Assembly: GCF_963678635.1 (NCBI RefSeq)
Contig: NC_087063.1
Location: 44,096,759-44,160,758, forward strand
From: Symsagittifera roscoffensis
Lineage: Eukaryota > Xenacoelomorpha > Acoela > Convolutidae
Length of the DNA stretch: 64,000 nucleotides
Direction: 5' to 3'
This document shows positions 41,801 to 52,380 of this stretch, one piece after another (position 1 is the stretch's first letter; each line of letters starts with the position of its first letter). The position numbers and the translations under genes were made by a program. Below the pieces are notes generated by a model, which was not told where the DNA came from, did no database searches, and saw only the letters and a list, made by a program, of their open reading frames with translations.

Positions 41801-44800
41801 GCATCAGGCACGTGCCTGGTGCTACTCTTGGTATGGCTGATTATCTGTCCCAAAACCCTACATTTGATGCACCTCCTGGTTCAGTTTATGATTAATTGCT
41901 TGTCATTAAAACCATTGAAAATTTCACTCAAGTGTGTAATTTAATAAATGCGGGTGCAGTTATGTCACCAGAACCCATCAATTGCACTTTCGTTTCTAAT
42001 ATATCGGTGGAGGAATCTAACTCCGCTAATTGGTCATTTAGCAACGGTAGTTCCGGCGAAATACGGCGTGAGGGCGGATTTCCAAATCCACCAAGAGTCG
42101 ACCAATCAGATTCAACCACTTATGTTGAGCAAACACCGGTAGTGGTTGATGAAATTCTAACGCCTTCCTACAAAGATGTTTGCGGTTGTTCGGCGCGAGA
42201 GGGCGTTATTCGCGTAACGAGTAATCTCGGCCAATCACCGCTGAGTTTGGTTTCGCGTAATTTGCCACCACTTAAGTGGTGTTCATTGACGGAAAACTCT
42301 GACCAATCACGTTCATGTTCGCGTCAAGTTATTCGCCGCACGAGGGATGCATAAAATTGACGGATATTCTTAGCCAATCAGAAAAAAGATGCATGAAAAG
42401 CATCAAATTGCTAGAGGGCTACCGGTTGTACGATTCCGCGTTCAACCAATCAGAATCAAGGTTGAAATTTGCGCACAATCAAGGCCAAAACAAGACACTC
42501 TCAAATTATCTTTGCGCTATCGTTCACTTATATTCAGTTGGCCAATCACACTCCAATATGAGTTCTCCTATCAACATTTCTGTCTTCCTCGACAATACAG
42601 CAGTTCGAGACAATCTACTAAATTTCGTCGAAAACTTTGATGCGGGCCCAAGTCACTACACACCCAGCACCCCGGCTCCCACCGCGAGATGGCTCCGGTC
42701 AATCCGCCGCGTTCCCGTCCGCTGCTAAGATTCAACCGTCTCCAATCTCTCTGAAGTCAGGCTAGGAGGAATAGTCGAGGAGCTCCTAGGACACCGCTAC
42801 AGTCAATTGCGAGTTTCGTCGAGAAGTGTTGGCGTAGACGCATTTCAAACCGGGCTCGTCAGCTGCGTGCTTCAGAGGTAGTTTATGAAATCGAAACGAA
42901 GCCGTTCGTCTCACAAGATAAGAAGAAGGTTGTGGGCCTTCCCAGCCTGTTCGATGTCGGGTTACTGGCGGAGCTAACCGACGAAGACGAGTTTCTCGGG
43001 CCGATGAAGAGGGCAATCTTAGACAACGATGTTCAGTCCTTCTCAAAACAGGGCCTGTACGTTGCTCAGTTTTGGCCAGTAGCGTCGGTGGTGGATAATT
43101 GTATCCTCATTGACAATAAGTTGGCAATTCCCTTCAAGCTTTGATCGGCGATTTTGACACAACTACACCGATCTCACCCTGACCAACAAGCCATGATAGA
43201 GGCGGCCGAGTTCATCTGGTGGCCCTACATGAATCGACAGATCGTTGAAAAATGTCGGATGTGTATGGAATGTACGAAGTTTGATAAGAAATTGAAGTCG
43301 TCTCACATACTTACTTCTTCGCTACCGCTCCCTCGTTTATTTGCTCCTAATGAGGAATTACAGTTAGATTTTGCTGGTCCATTGCAGGACGAAAAAAGAA
43401 AAGAGCCTTCGTCTTGGTGGCAGTAGACCGCTTCTCAAAATTCCCGTCCGTTTTACTTACTAAAAATACCTGTTCCAAAAATGTAGTCATCTTTCTGGAA
43501 GCATAAATACGTACCCACGGCATGCCAAAATCTATACGCAGAGACCACGCCTCCGGTTTTAAAAATGTTTTGTTTAAGGATTTTCGCAAAAATTTTGGAA
43601 TCGATCAATTATTCTGTCCAGTCGGTGACTACCTTGGCTGTGAGCTAGTGGAAAGGACTATCAAGACGATAAAACGTAAATTGGGAACAGAGGCATTCAG
43701 CACTCAGTAAAAAGGTCTAAATCATGTCCTCCGCACGATCTTGGATGACCTTAGAAAATCCAAGCACGCAATTCTTAAGAATTCTCCCTTTGAATTTCAT
43801 TTCGGTCGAAAACCGAATACGGAATTTTATTTGGCCAGGGATAAATTTCTTGCTAATGCTTCAGATCAAAGTATCCTAGCGCGGAGTCTCCTGAAACAAA
43901 GATTATAGCCTGGTTAGTGTGAAAATGGTGAAACGTGGTTCTCTCAGTCCAGACGTGGCCCTGCGCTTCAAAAGAGTTGTCCCGGGTCAGAAGATAGCTG
44001 ACACTTAACAATATAAAGCCCTTGAAGATCTCACACTCGCTGCTAACAGGCGAAGCCAGATTTAACGTAATTTGAACATAAAGACGGGGCGGAGCTTGAT
44101 GCGGGAGCTCGGTTCACGCTATAATGAGATTGATAATGCTCTGAAAACAGGCCTCAGCAAAAGTATCCTAAGGTTTTACGACCGCGTTTCGGATGCACCC
44201 AGCAGAGAACCTTCGGTTTCACCGTGTCATTCGAGTCAAAGACCTTCCGCTAGTCAGGATCAGACAAACGTTGCCTCCTGGTAAAATAGCGTCAAGAGGT
44301 CAGATCACTATGCCTACGCAAGAATAACCTATTTCGATAGTTCCAGCTCCTCACAAGCGGTCGGCAGATCCGCCAGTGGTCCTGTTGTCGGATCTCTTCA
44401 GCGCCTCTTCAGGGGCCATCGGCACAACACGTTCCTCAAACGCCTTCAACCCCATTGTACCCATCCTTGCCTTCGGATTCCCCAATGGGAGGCCTCGACG
44501 TGTCGAACAGCTCTGTGACCACTCTGCCTGCTACCGACACGGTAGTTGCACGAAATCCAACTCCATGATCTCGGTACGCCGTTCTGGTGATCCCAGACAC
44601 CACAGCAGAGACTTCAACTCCAGGCCCAGTAACGTCAGAGATCGCTAAACCGGGTCGCACTACTTCAGAGAGTCCGAGTCATGTCGAACCGCCACAATCA
44701 GTGGTGCAGGATGTAGAGTCGCATACTTCTGCTTCGAGTGCCAGAGCGTCAGGTAGAAACAGAAAAACTCCAGCTCGCTACGGTAGTCCAACTCGCCATT

Positions 44801-45141
44801 CCGTCAAAGAAGTGGAAGAAGGCGCGGCCTCTTCTCCGTTGCCAGGTCAAGTCGGAGATAGTCCTCCAGTCACCCCGAAGCGTCGCTTTATTCGGAGAAA
44901 CGCCGAAGACTTCGCTCAATCAAGTTGATCGACAAGTAGACAATCTCCAAAAGGGATTGTTTTTAAAGATTAATCAGTCTCAGTACAAAGCATTCTTCAA
45001 ACTCTTCAAAACTTTGTCTCAGTGCTGTTGCTCGAAAATATAATACTGTTTTTCTAGTTTTGTTTCTCACCCAAGTGGTGGTGTTATTTATCTTAAAAGA
45101 AAAAAATCATTCTTGTAAGATTTTTTTTGTTGCTCCGGATA

Positions 45142-45491
45142 TGTCAAGCCACACATACCATATCATGTTTATACGTTGCACTCTTTGCTGCAGTTATTGC
45201 AGTGGCGCCAAGGTCGCCCAACAGTCGTGCTAAGTTATCTCACATAGTTCTAAAAACTTAAATTCATCTGTCTGTTCATCATCGTACGATTCAGACCTAC
45301 TCTTCTTGTTACGTTAGCTTAAAAAACTGTATATCTTTCTCTACCCAATACACTTTAAACATAAGGTTAAATCTTATTGGGTTAAGTCTATTCTGCTATA
45401 GTACTTCTATATACATACTACGGTTGTAGTTATTTACTTCAACTCTTCTATTTTACCGAGTTTTATCAGTCTCTGAGTTCGATAAATGTCG
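45142..45491 (+). repeat. 3' LTR of element B2
   Basis: It is nearly identical to the B1 3' LTR and ends GATAAATGTCG. Confidence 0.85.
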
Positions 45492-46469
45492 GAATCTAAC
45501 TGTTTTTTTTTTTTTTCTTCGCAAAAAATTTTTACCACAGGCAAAATCAGACAAGTAGGTGATTTATCATAAAAAACGTTCTACCAACTCTTATTTGACT
45601 GATATTCAAAAAAAATCAAAAGAATTTTTTTCAGTGCCATGACGTTTGTGTTCAAAAGTTTTAGTTTGCAGTCCAAATAGATCAAGCAAAGACAAAAAAT
45701 TGAAATTAAAAATTTAGCTAGAAAAAAAGTATATTTAGTTTCAAAGCCTCCTTTAGCATGTCTCATGTTCTGAAATTGTTCGGATGAAATTGGATTGTTG
45801 AAAGGTCAGATAATTGAGATCAAATTTCCCCGTTTTCTGGAAAGTTTTCAAAATTGTCTGCGCAGTAGTTTGACCCATGCGTCATTGTGTCGCGAACAAA
45901 AGATTTCAAAAATTGTTTATTTTTCTTTTACTCTTTACTGTCTTGGGAAGCGGTGGTGAAGTGGTTACGTTTCCGCTTCTCAATTGAAAGATTGGATGTT
46001 TGAGGCTCGCCATGATCCGCGTTTGTTGCTTGAGTGTGAGGCAACATTTTCCAGCCCAGAAATATAGCCAAAAAACGTGCTCCATGGAGAGCTGAGCAGC
46101 TCTTGTGCTGGTCCTTTCCCTTGAGGATAAACGTTCATAAATTAAGTTAACTTGGACCTTCTGGACAGTTTGCACAGCAACTTGCAGTTCCTGTTTTTTA
46201 GCACAGTTTGTAATTATTGTATTACTTCGATGTTATCTGGATATGTTTAAATGGTTACTCAGGTCACAGAAATGTTTTTCTAAGTTTTTGTTGCGTTACT
46301 AAACTTCAAATCTGTCCTCATTTTTATGGAAGTACCCAAAGGTAAAAAACAGATGCTGATAAAACTTAAAAAATACTGTCAAATTGATCGGACATTCTTT
46401 TATACTAGCACACTATCTGAATACTAATTTTATATTAGATGAATGTGCTTTTTCTGATATTGTAAATTA

Positions 46470-47010
46470 AAAACGCAGATACTCCTAGTTGGACTGCACA
46501 GTGTTCATCTCATCTCCTAATAAATTAACGAGTTGGAGATGATTGCATTAGGTATTTAAGACAATTGTTTCAGAACTACCTGAATCAAAATTGCAAAACA
46601 TATTTTCAGCATCTGGAATACGTTTCAATATAGTTTAGCTAGCATAATCTCATAGAGGGGCGGGTTTAAACAGCTTTCGACGAGCCCTTCACCACCTAAA
46701 GGATACCTTTTTGGGACTTTCTTATGACATTTTCAGCCGATCTGCTCCAATGTTTTGCTGAAACTGCATTCGGTGCCATCACACTAACTTCTAGGGAGAA
46801 TAGCGCGCCAAAAACCTCGGTTTTTCTCATTAAAAACCTTCCAAAAAGTGTCCAAAAAGCAGTTTGGTCTCTTTTTTAAAAAACTTACCAGCGGCGCTGA
46901 AAATTGTGGCTAAATATGGTCTCATCATAGCAATTATTTTCCTGGGGCCATGTTTGCTACTGAAGATTAATGAACATAGATATTGGATTAACTACGTCAA
47001 TTATCTAATT
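46470..47010. repeat. Third, diverged copy of the 0.5-kb repeat
   Basis: It shares GGAGATGATTGCATTAGGTA, GCATCTGGAATACGTTTCAA and the GCGGCGCTGAAAAT block with 28110-28640. It lacks any element B insertion. It lies just outside the duplicated block. Confidence 0.8.
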
Positions 47011-47976
47011 GTATAAGCGTTTGATACCATTCAGCTGATGAATCATCTGCTTCATGCTTTACGATAACCGCGCATTTTAATTTAGTCCACACAACTAAAT
47101 GTTCAGCTGGAGTTATTAATTATTTATATAATGATTTGAATTTTCTTATGAACCTTGGATCACCGTACTAGAAAAAAAAGAGTTTTTGCGTTCCTTGTAT
47201 GGAGTAAGCGCGCATCCTATAAGTATGTGATCGCGAATTGTCAACCAAATCGAGTTTTACATTTATTGCGTTAAGATGAATCAAAATCGAATTACCCATT
47301 AAAAACGACAGGTGTTTTTGTTTTTGTAGTTATTCCAACTTTATGACAAGTTTGGAAATTTGCTTTTCTTCCAATGTACTACTTTTCCGCTGACAAAAAC
47401 TGTTGAACTTATGATCAAGCTATTTGCCTCAAAAATTATAGAAAAAAGTGAACATTTGATTTTTAATATTGGCATGACGTTTTTATCCGGTCAAGTCTGT
47501 ACACTTTGAGAGAGTAGAGGCATAAGTTCTGTTCTGATTTTTATCCGCCAACATGAGCTCTTGCGATAAACTTCAGTCACGATTCTTTTCATAATAAAAT
47601 TATATTACATCGATTGCTAAATGCTATTTCGGGTGTCAGGAAGGAAGGCGCAGCAGCTTAATTCATTTTGAAGGGGATCAATTTTCTAATAGCTTTAGTG
47701 TTTTATTTTTTCTTCCTTAATATGCCCAGTACGCACCGATCTCATTACATGCTCAGTGCCAGTATCTGTAAAAGTTTAAGGGTAAAGTAAAAATATACGC
47801 TCTTTACAGTTCCCAACTTTATTTCATCCATCTTTCACCAGAAGACCAGATAGCCAAAATAGATAAACGATTATCGTAAAAAATTGACTCTGAAATCAAT
47901 TTTTTATTGGTTCTAGTTTGCGTCAAGAGTGATTAAATTGAAAGAAATTACACTTACTTTGATTCATAAATGTCAG

Positions 47977-48022
47977 AAATGTCATGCTTGCTTGATGATA
48001 AATGTCATGCTTGCTTGATGAT
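47977..48022 (+). repeat. Perfect 23-bp tandem pair upstream of the sulfotransferase start
   Basis: The unit AAATGTCATGC...TGATGAT occurs at 47977-47999 and 48000-48022, ending 62 nt before the ATG. It could be a 5' UTR or promoter motif, or simple slippage. Confidence 0.8.
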
Positions 48023-48084
48023 GGTTGCATTTCTAAAATTATCCATTCAACAAACCTAAAACTGTTTCAACAAATAAACTTAAA

Positions 48085-48426
48085 ATGCGACCTGTTTTGA
48101 AACTTTTCGCATGCTGCATACTGATTTTATCGGCCTTACACCTTTTATATTTTGCAATTATTTCAAAATCGACCAATTCAAAAGAACGAGAAATATTTCC
48201 GCTTAAACCTCCAAAAACAGCTGAGAATCCGAATGATTCAAAGTATGGAAGTGTCCAGGAGTTTAAGGAATTGAGCCAGGAAAGCAGTTATGAATTTGCT
48301 AACCAATCGTGTATTTTTGGACACCAAGTTTTCCTTGACCATCACGATGTGCTGAGAATTCTGTCCGCGAAGCAAGTTGAACATTGCGAGCCAATCCGAA
48401 ATGTGGCATTAGTCAAAACACATAAG
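48085..48426 (+). CDS. Galactose 3-O-sulfotransferase-like enzyme, exon 1 (codons 1-114)
   Basis: This is the N-terminal part of a Golgi type II membrane sulfotransferase of the galactosylceramide/Gal3ST family, which transfers sulfate from PAPS to galactose of glycolipids or glycans. Residues 5-27 form a single signal anchor after MRPVLK. A Ser/Pro-rich stem follows. The exon ends in VALVKTHK, the start of the 5'-phosphosulfate-binding loop typical of the family. The donor is AAG|GTACAA at 48426, phase 0. A frame read through the donor gives nine unrelated residues and a stop, so splicing is needed. The gene continues past the window end; 250 codons are visible. Confidence 0.82.
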
Positions 48427-48443
48427 GTACAACCCGAGTCGAG

Positions 48444-48464
48444 GTCCGCGACTTAAGAAAAGAC
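48444..48464 (-). repeat. Inverted single unit of the 24-bp minisatellite
   Basis: The sequence GTCCGCGACTTAAGAAAAGA is the reverse complement of a minisatellite unit that occurs many times from 48521 on. It lies 18 nt after the exon 1 donor. It could pair with any unit of the array in RNA or DNA. Confidence 0.75.
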
Positions 48465-48520
48465 TTTGTAAGTCGCGACGCATTCCGTTTTCAGACTGGG
48501 TTTCGCAGTCCCACCGCGGG

Positions 48521-48755
48521 TTTAAGTCGCGCCGTTCAGTTTTTTCTCAAGTCGCGCCGTCCTTCTTTTCTTAAGTCGCGCCGTCAGTCTTTTCTTGAAT
48601 CGCTCCGTCAGTTTTTTCTCAAGTCGCGCCGTCCGTCTTTTCTTAAGTCACGTCGTCAGTCTTTTTTTTAAGCCGTGCCGTCAGTCTTTTCTTAAGTCGC
48701 GCCGTCAGTCTTTTCTTAGGTCGCGCCGTCAGTCTTTTCTTAAGTCGCGCCGTCA
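48521..48755 (+). repeat. 24-bp minisatellite (about 10 units)
   Basis: Units of the type GTCGCGCCGTCAGTCTTTTC plus TTAA follow one another with point changes (for example TCGCTCC and CACGTCG variants). The unit is G/C-richer than the surrounding intron. The 61-codon frame here (Arg/Ser/Phe repeats) is a by-product. Confidence 0.88.
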
Positions 48756-48780
48756 ACACTGTATTAGGATATTACAATAA

Positions 48781-49225
48781 TAGGCTAGTAGCGTGTGCCG
48801 TTGGAACGCTGGAACAAAAAAATATCTTATTCATCATCGCGAAATCTAATTATAGTAATCTTCAATTGTCTAGAGCGAATAAACACGTAGAAGCGACCGC
48901 TTGACTAGCATAAAGCTTGATTCGCTGAAAAAATTGAAAACATCAAAACGTATCAAGAAGCATAATTTGACAGCCTAATTCTTAGAAATATTCGCATTTC
49001 TGAGAAATGGAAAAATACGACATACCGCTACTAGCCTGGTATTAATGCGGTACTGGAGAATTTTGAAGCAGCCTTTTGAAAGTAAAGATAACTGTCAATT
49101 ACTGATTTTTGCTCATAATATCACCCAAGCCAAAGATATGCACAGCTGAGCGAAGCGCTCGAAGCGGCCACTACTTGCCAATGACATGTGTAATTGGTAC
49201 TTGAATGGATTTTATGCTAGTCTAT
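48781..49225. repeat. Nested inverted repeats (fold-back structure)
   Basis: AGGCTAGTAGCG (48782) pairs with CGCTACTAGCCT (about 49026), and GACTAGCATAAA (about 48903) pairs with TTTATGCTAGTC (about 49212). Both are perfect 12-nt arms. Such arms are seen in fold-back or MITE-type DNA elements, but no target duplication was identified. Confidence 0.5.
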
Positions 49226-51950
49226 ATACCGCCATACAGAAAACCAAATATGAGCAGGAAAAATGAATGAAGAACTAAATGAATAAGAAAGAAGAGCAAT
49301 TTTCAGAAAGAAAAGCAATTTTTCAAATTTTGTTTATTTGTTTCAGAAAGGGGTGCCTAAGTTAGTTATCAAACAGATGAAAATAGGGGCAATACTAAGG
49401 TTTAATTAAACTTAATTTGTTGTAAAAATAACTTGCGAGAGGTCAGCCACTGATCAAATTCAAATGTCTGGCCTAAAAACGAAATTGATCAGACCAGTTT
49501 TTTCTCGACAATGAGAATTTTTTTTTGATTTCGTATATTTGTATAAAAAATGACTAATAGTTCCCTTATGATACACCAATTGGCCCGTTTTCTTTGAGGT
49601 ACTCAAAACTAGTAGCAAAAGTCACTTTCTAAGCCATAGTTCTTTCGCACTCTTTTTAAAATCTTAGTAAATCGTTTTGATATTAAGTAGATAACAATCA
49701 AAGTTTCAACAATACGTCAATATGTAAAAGGAACACTTCATTTTTCTTATTTAATTGTTTTTATTTTTGCATGTGAACAAATGAATTTGTATTTGGCGAC
49801 TAGATTACTTCTTGCAAATTTGAAAATGAAATTATTTCTATAAATTGAAATGTTACCAACTCATTTTTAGGTTCCATTATCTTGTCTTTTGTCTTTTTTT
49901 GCGATTTAGGTTTTCGATTTATGATGTATTGTTTTAGTCTCTATATTTATTGTGCTTTAAAACGCGACCAATAGATTTTGTGCTTTTTTCTGTTTTAAGA
50001 TGACTGGGCTCATTACTATATAGCTTAAAATTTTATGTGAAAATAGTTTTTTTTGCTCATTCCTTACCGCTCGGTAATCGATTCTCAATGCTCGTTTAAC
50101 GTTGTTAAGTGGGCTTTGAGACATCACATATGCCCTTTGAGATATGCTTTTTGCGATATCATTACTTGAAACATCCCATTCCATACATTTTAGATTTTTC
50201 TGACTGCCAAATTATTCCAACAAAATTTTGAACAGAAAACTTTAAAAATTGTAGTTTAAGGTTATGTTGTTATTTAATTTCAAGTGAAGTCCGCGCAAAA
50301 TGCTGACGAAACTTTTTGTGAGAAAGCTCCCTAGAACGTGTTTTTATCCAGATTGCAAGCTTCCCTAGTTGTACCTGGATTCCGCATTCCTTGCTTGATT
50401 TCTCATTGTCGCTTGGTTCCGTTGTTTTCAAATTCCAAAGTTTGCTTCCAGATTCCACAATTTGCTGTTGGGACGCTGGAACAAAAAATTTGTTTTTTTT
50501 TATTGCCAGATTTTATGAAAGCCAAACAGCCAAATGTCTAGAGCACATGAACAAAGAGGAGCGACCGCTCAACTAGCCTAAAGCTCGAATAACTTAAGAC
50601 TTCGAAAACATCAAACCTTATCAGCTAGCATAAATTGACAGCTAATCCTTAGCATTACTCGCATTTCTTATAAGTGGAAAAGTACAACATATGAGATCCT
50701 AGCCAAATATTATAATATCCTAAAACAATTCTATCAATGCGGTGTTGGCCAATTTCGAACTGTTTTTTTCTTTAAAAAATTAGTGTCAAACACAAATTTA
50801 CACGCATAAAAACACTCGTGCCAAAAATAAGCGCAGCTGAGCGAAAATCTCTTAGCAGTCACTATTAGCCAATGCCGTTTTTTTTATATTTGATTGGATT
50901 TTATGCTAGTCGATACACCACCATATGGGAAAATATATATTAGCCGTTTATTGTCAATGAGGAAAGCAGTTTACTGATCCTATAATTAATAAAATTCCGA
51001 TCAAAATAAATTTAAAAAGGAAAAATTTCAGAAACGATACTTTTTAAAGGTTTTTATATTTTGTTTTAGTTAGGGGTTACTCACTTTGTTATCAAACTGA
51101 TGAAAAAAGGGGCAAAAAGCTTAAATAACACGTAAATTGTTTTTTAAAAAAATTTGCGAGAGATCCGGCAATGATCAAACATCAATTTTTTTTAGCCGAG
51201 AAGCGAAATTCTTTAGACCAAGTTTTCTCGACACTGAGACAACTTTTTGTTTAAGTAATTTTGTTTTAAAAAAAGATCAATAGGGCTCTTGCATGATAGG
51301 CCGAATTGGTCCATTTTGTAAGTTAGTCCAAATTGGTAGTAAACATTTTTTTCTACACCATAGTTCCCTCTCACTCTTTTTGAAGGTGTTGTTGGAAAAG
51401 CAAAATTAGAGTGGGGTCAATCATAGTAAATCGTTGAAACCGCGGACTGGTTTTTATTTAAAGTAGATAACAAACAAAGTCTCTGGAATAGGTCAATATG
51501 TAGTAGGAACTTTTGGTTATGCACATTCAGTCATTTTTGCATGAGAAAACAAATATATTCGGCTACTAAATTTCTTTTTTGCAAATTTGAAACTGAAATT
51601 ATTTTTTGATTTGTAATTTTTCTATCTCCTATTTTGTGTTACTACATTTTTTTAAAAAATGTTTTCGGTTTATGTTGAAATGGCTTAGTCACTATATTTT
51701 GTGTGCTTTCAAAAGCAAAAAAAGAGAAGATTTTTGTGCTTTTGTTTGTTTCAAGACGGGTCAGCCTATAACTTTATATCTTAAATTTATTTATTGAATT
51801 TTTTCTTCTCAACAATCTTGCACCTAAAAATTGTTGTCTTAGTTACCGCTCGGTCATTCATTCTGATTGCTCATTTAACATGATTGTGTTTCCCATTATG
51901 CTTTTGAGACATCTTTTTTTGAGTTCTGTAAAATGTTTTTTTTTTGTACT
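48781..51950. repeat. Diverged 1.7-kb tandem pair (48781-50200 and 50460-51950)
   Basis: The copies share GACGCTGGAACAAAAAA-like starts (48797 and 50464), AGAGCGAATAAACA/AGAGCACATGAACA blocks, GGATTTTATGCTAGTC (49209 and 50897) and TTACCGCTCGGT (50064 and 51843). Divergence is high. No coding frame is conserved between the copies. Confidence 0.75.
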
Positions 51951-51995
51951 TAGTGGCTGACATTTCAGTTCCTACCACCTAGCTTGCAATACTAT

Positions 51996-52258
51996 TGTGA
52001 TACGCGTTGCGATATCAATTGAAAACAAGGTGTAATTCAATACTATATTCTGTATTTTAAATTTAGTTTTTCTTTTCTTTGCGTTGATATTGGTTACTGA
52101 GAGCTAGATCAGCACTGAACAACTCTGACCTCTCACTTGCTTGGTCTCAATGTCATAACACATTGTGACCTTGAGTATACCATGAAATTAATCACTAAGC
52201 ACCGTAGGTTGGTAGTACATACATAATCAATTACTACTATTGCAGTAGCGGTATGACA
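51996..52258 (-). repeat. 3' LTR of element C
   Basis: 263 bp. It is a close match to 53769-54027, with a few substitutions and a 4-nt length difference at ACTTGCTTGG versus ACTTGG. Low divergence points to a fairly young insertion. Confidence 0.93.
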
Positions 52259-52268
52259 CACCCCCCTC
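52259..52268 (-). other. Polypurine tract of element C
   Basis: On the minus strand GAGGGGGGTG abuts the first base of the 3' LTR (TGTCATACC), as expected for the plus-strand DNA primer of reverse transcription. Confidence 0.8.
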
Positions 52269-52380
52269 GGTAAAAATAAATTATACAACATAAGTAGGAT
52301 AATTTATCTTAAAAAGAGTTTACTGTACTCAGTTTACAAGAAAGTTTTTGGGTTACTGAAGGTTTAGTTCATAGTTTTCT

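Larger units (their letters stand above)
38479..45491 (+). mobile_element. Decayed Ty3/gypsy LTR retrotransposon B2 (copy of B1)
   Basis: Same structure as B1. 5' LTR 38479-38852, gag remnants 38852-39833, knuckle and protease 39834-40500, RT 40660-41139, RNase H 41152-41880, CCAATCA series 42100-42550, integrase 42932-43710, pol tail 44587-44928, 3' LTR 45142-45491, GAGTC/GAATC flanks. It shares the old stops of B1 and adds its own damage: a 2-nt insertion near 40692 shifting the RT frame and a new TAG at 41671 in RNase H. Confidence 0.92.
37126..46117. repeat. 9-kb segmental duplication, copy 2
   Basis: It matches 27854-36887 throughout with few substitutions and small indels. Near 37218 it lacks about 30 nt present in copy 1. 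The right edge is at TTGTGCTGGTCC, after which sequence is unrelated (TTTCCCTTGAGG). Confidence 0.93.
46118..48084. other. Region before the sulfotransferase gene; no gene seen
   Basis: 46470-47010 is the diverged third copy of the 0.5-kb repeat described at 28110-28640. The remainder is A/T-rich with no supported frame. The promoter of the sulfotransferase gene should lie in its last part. Confidence 0.55.
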
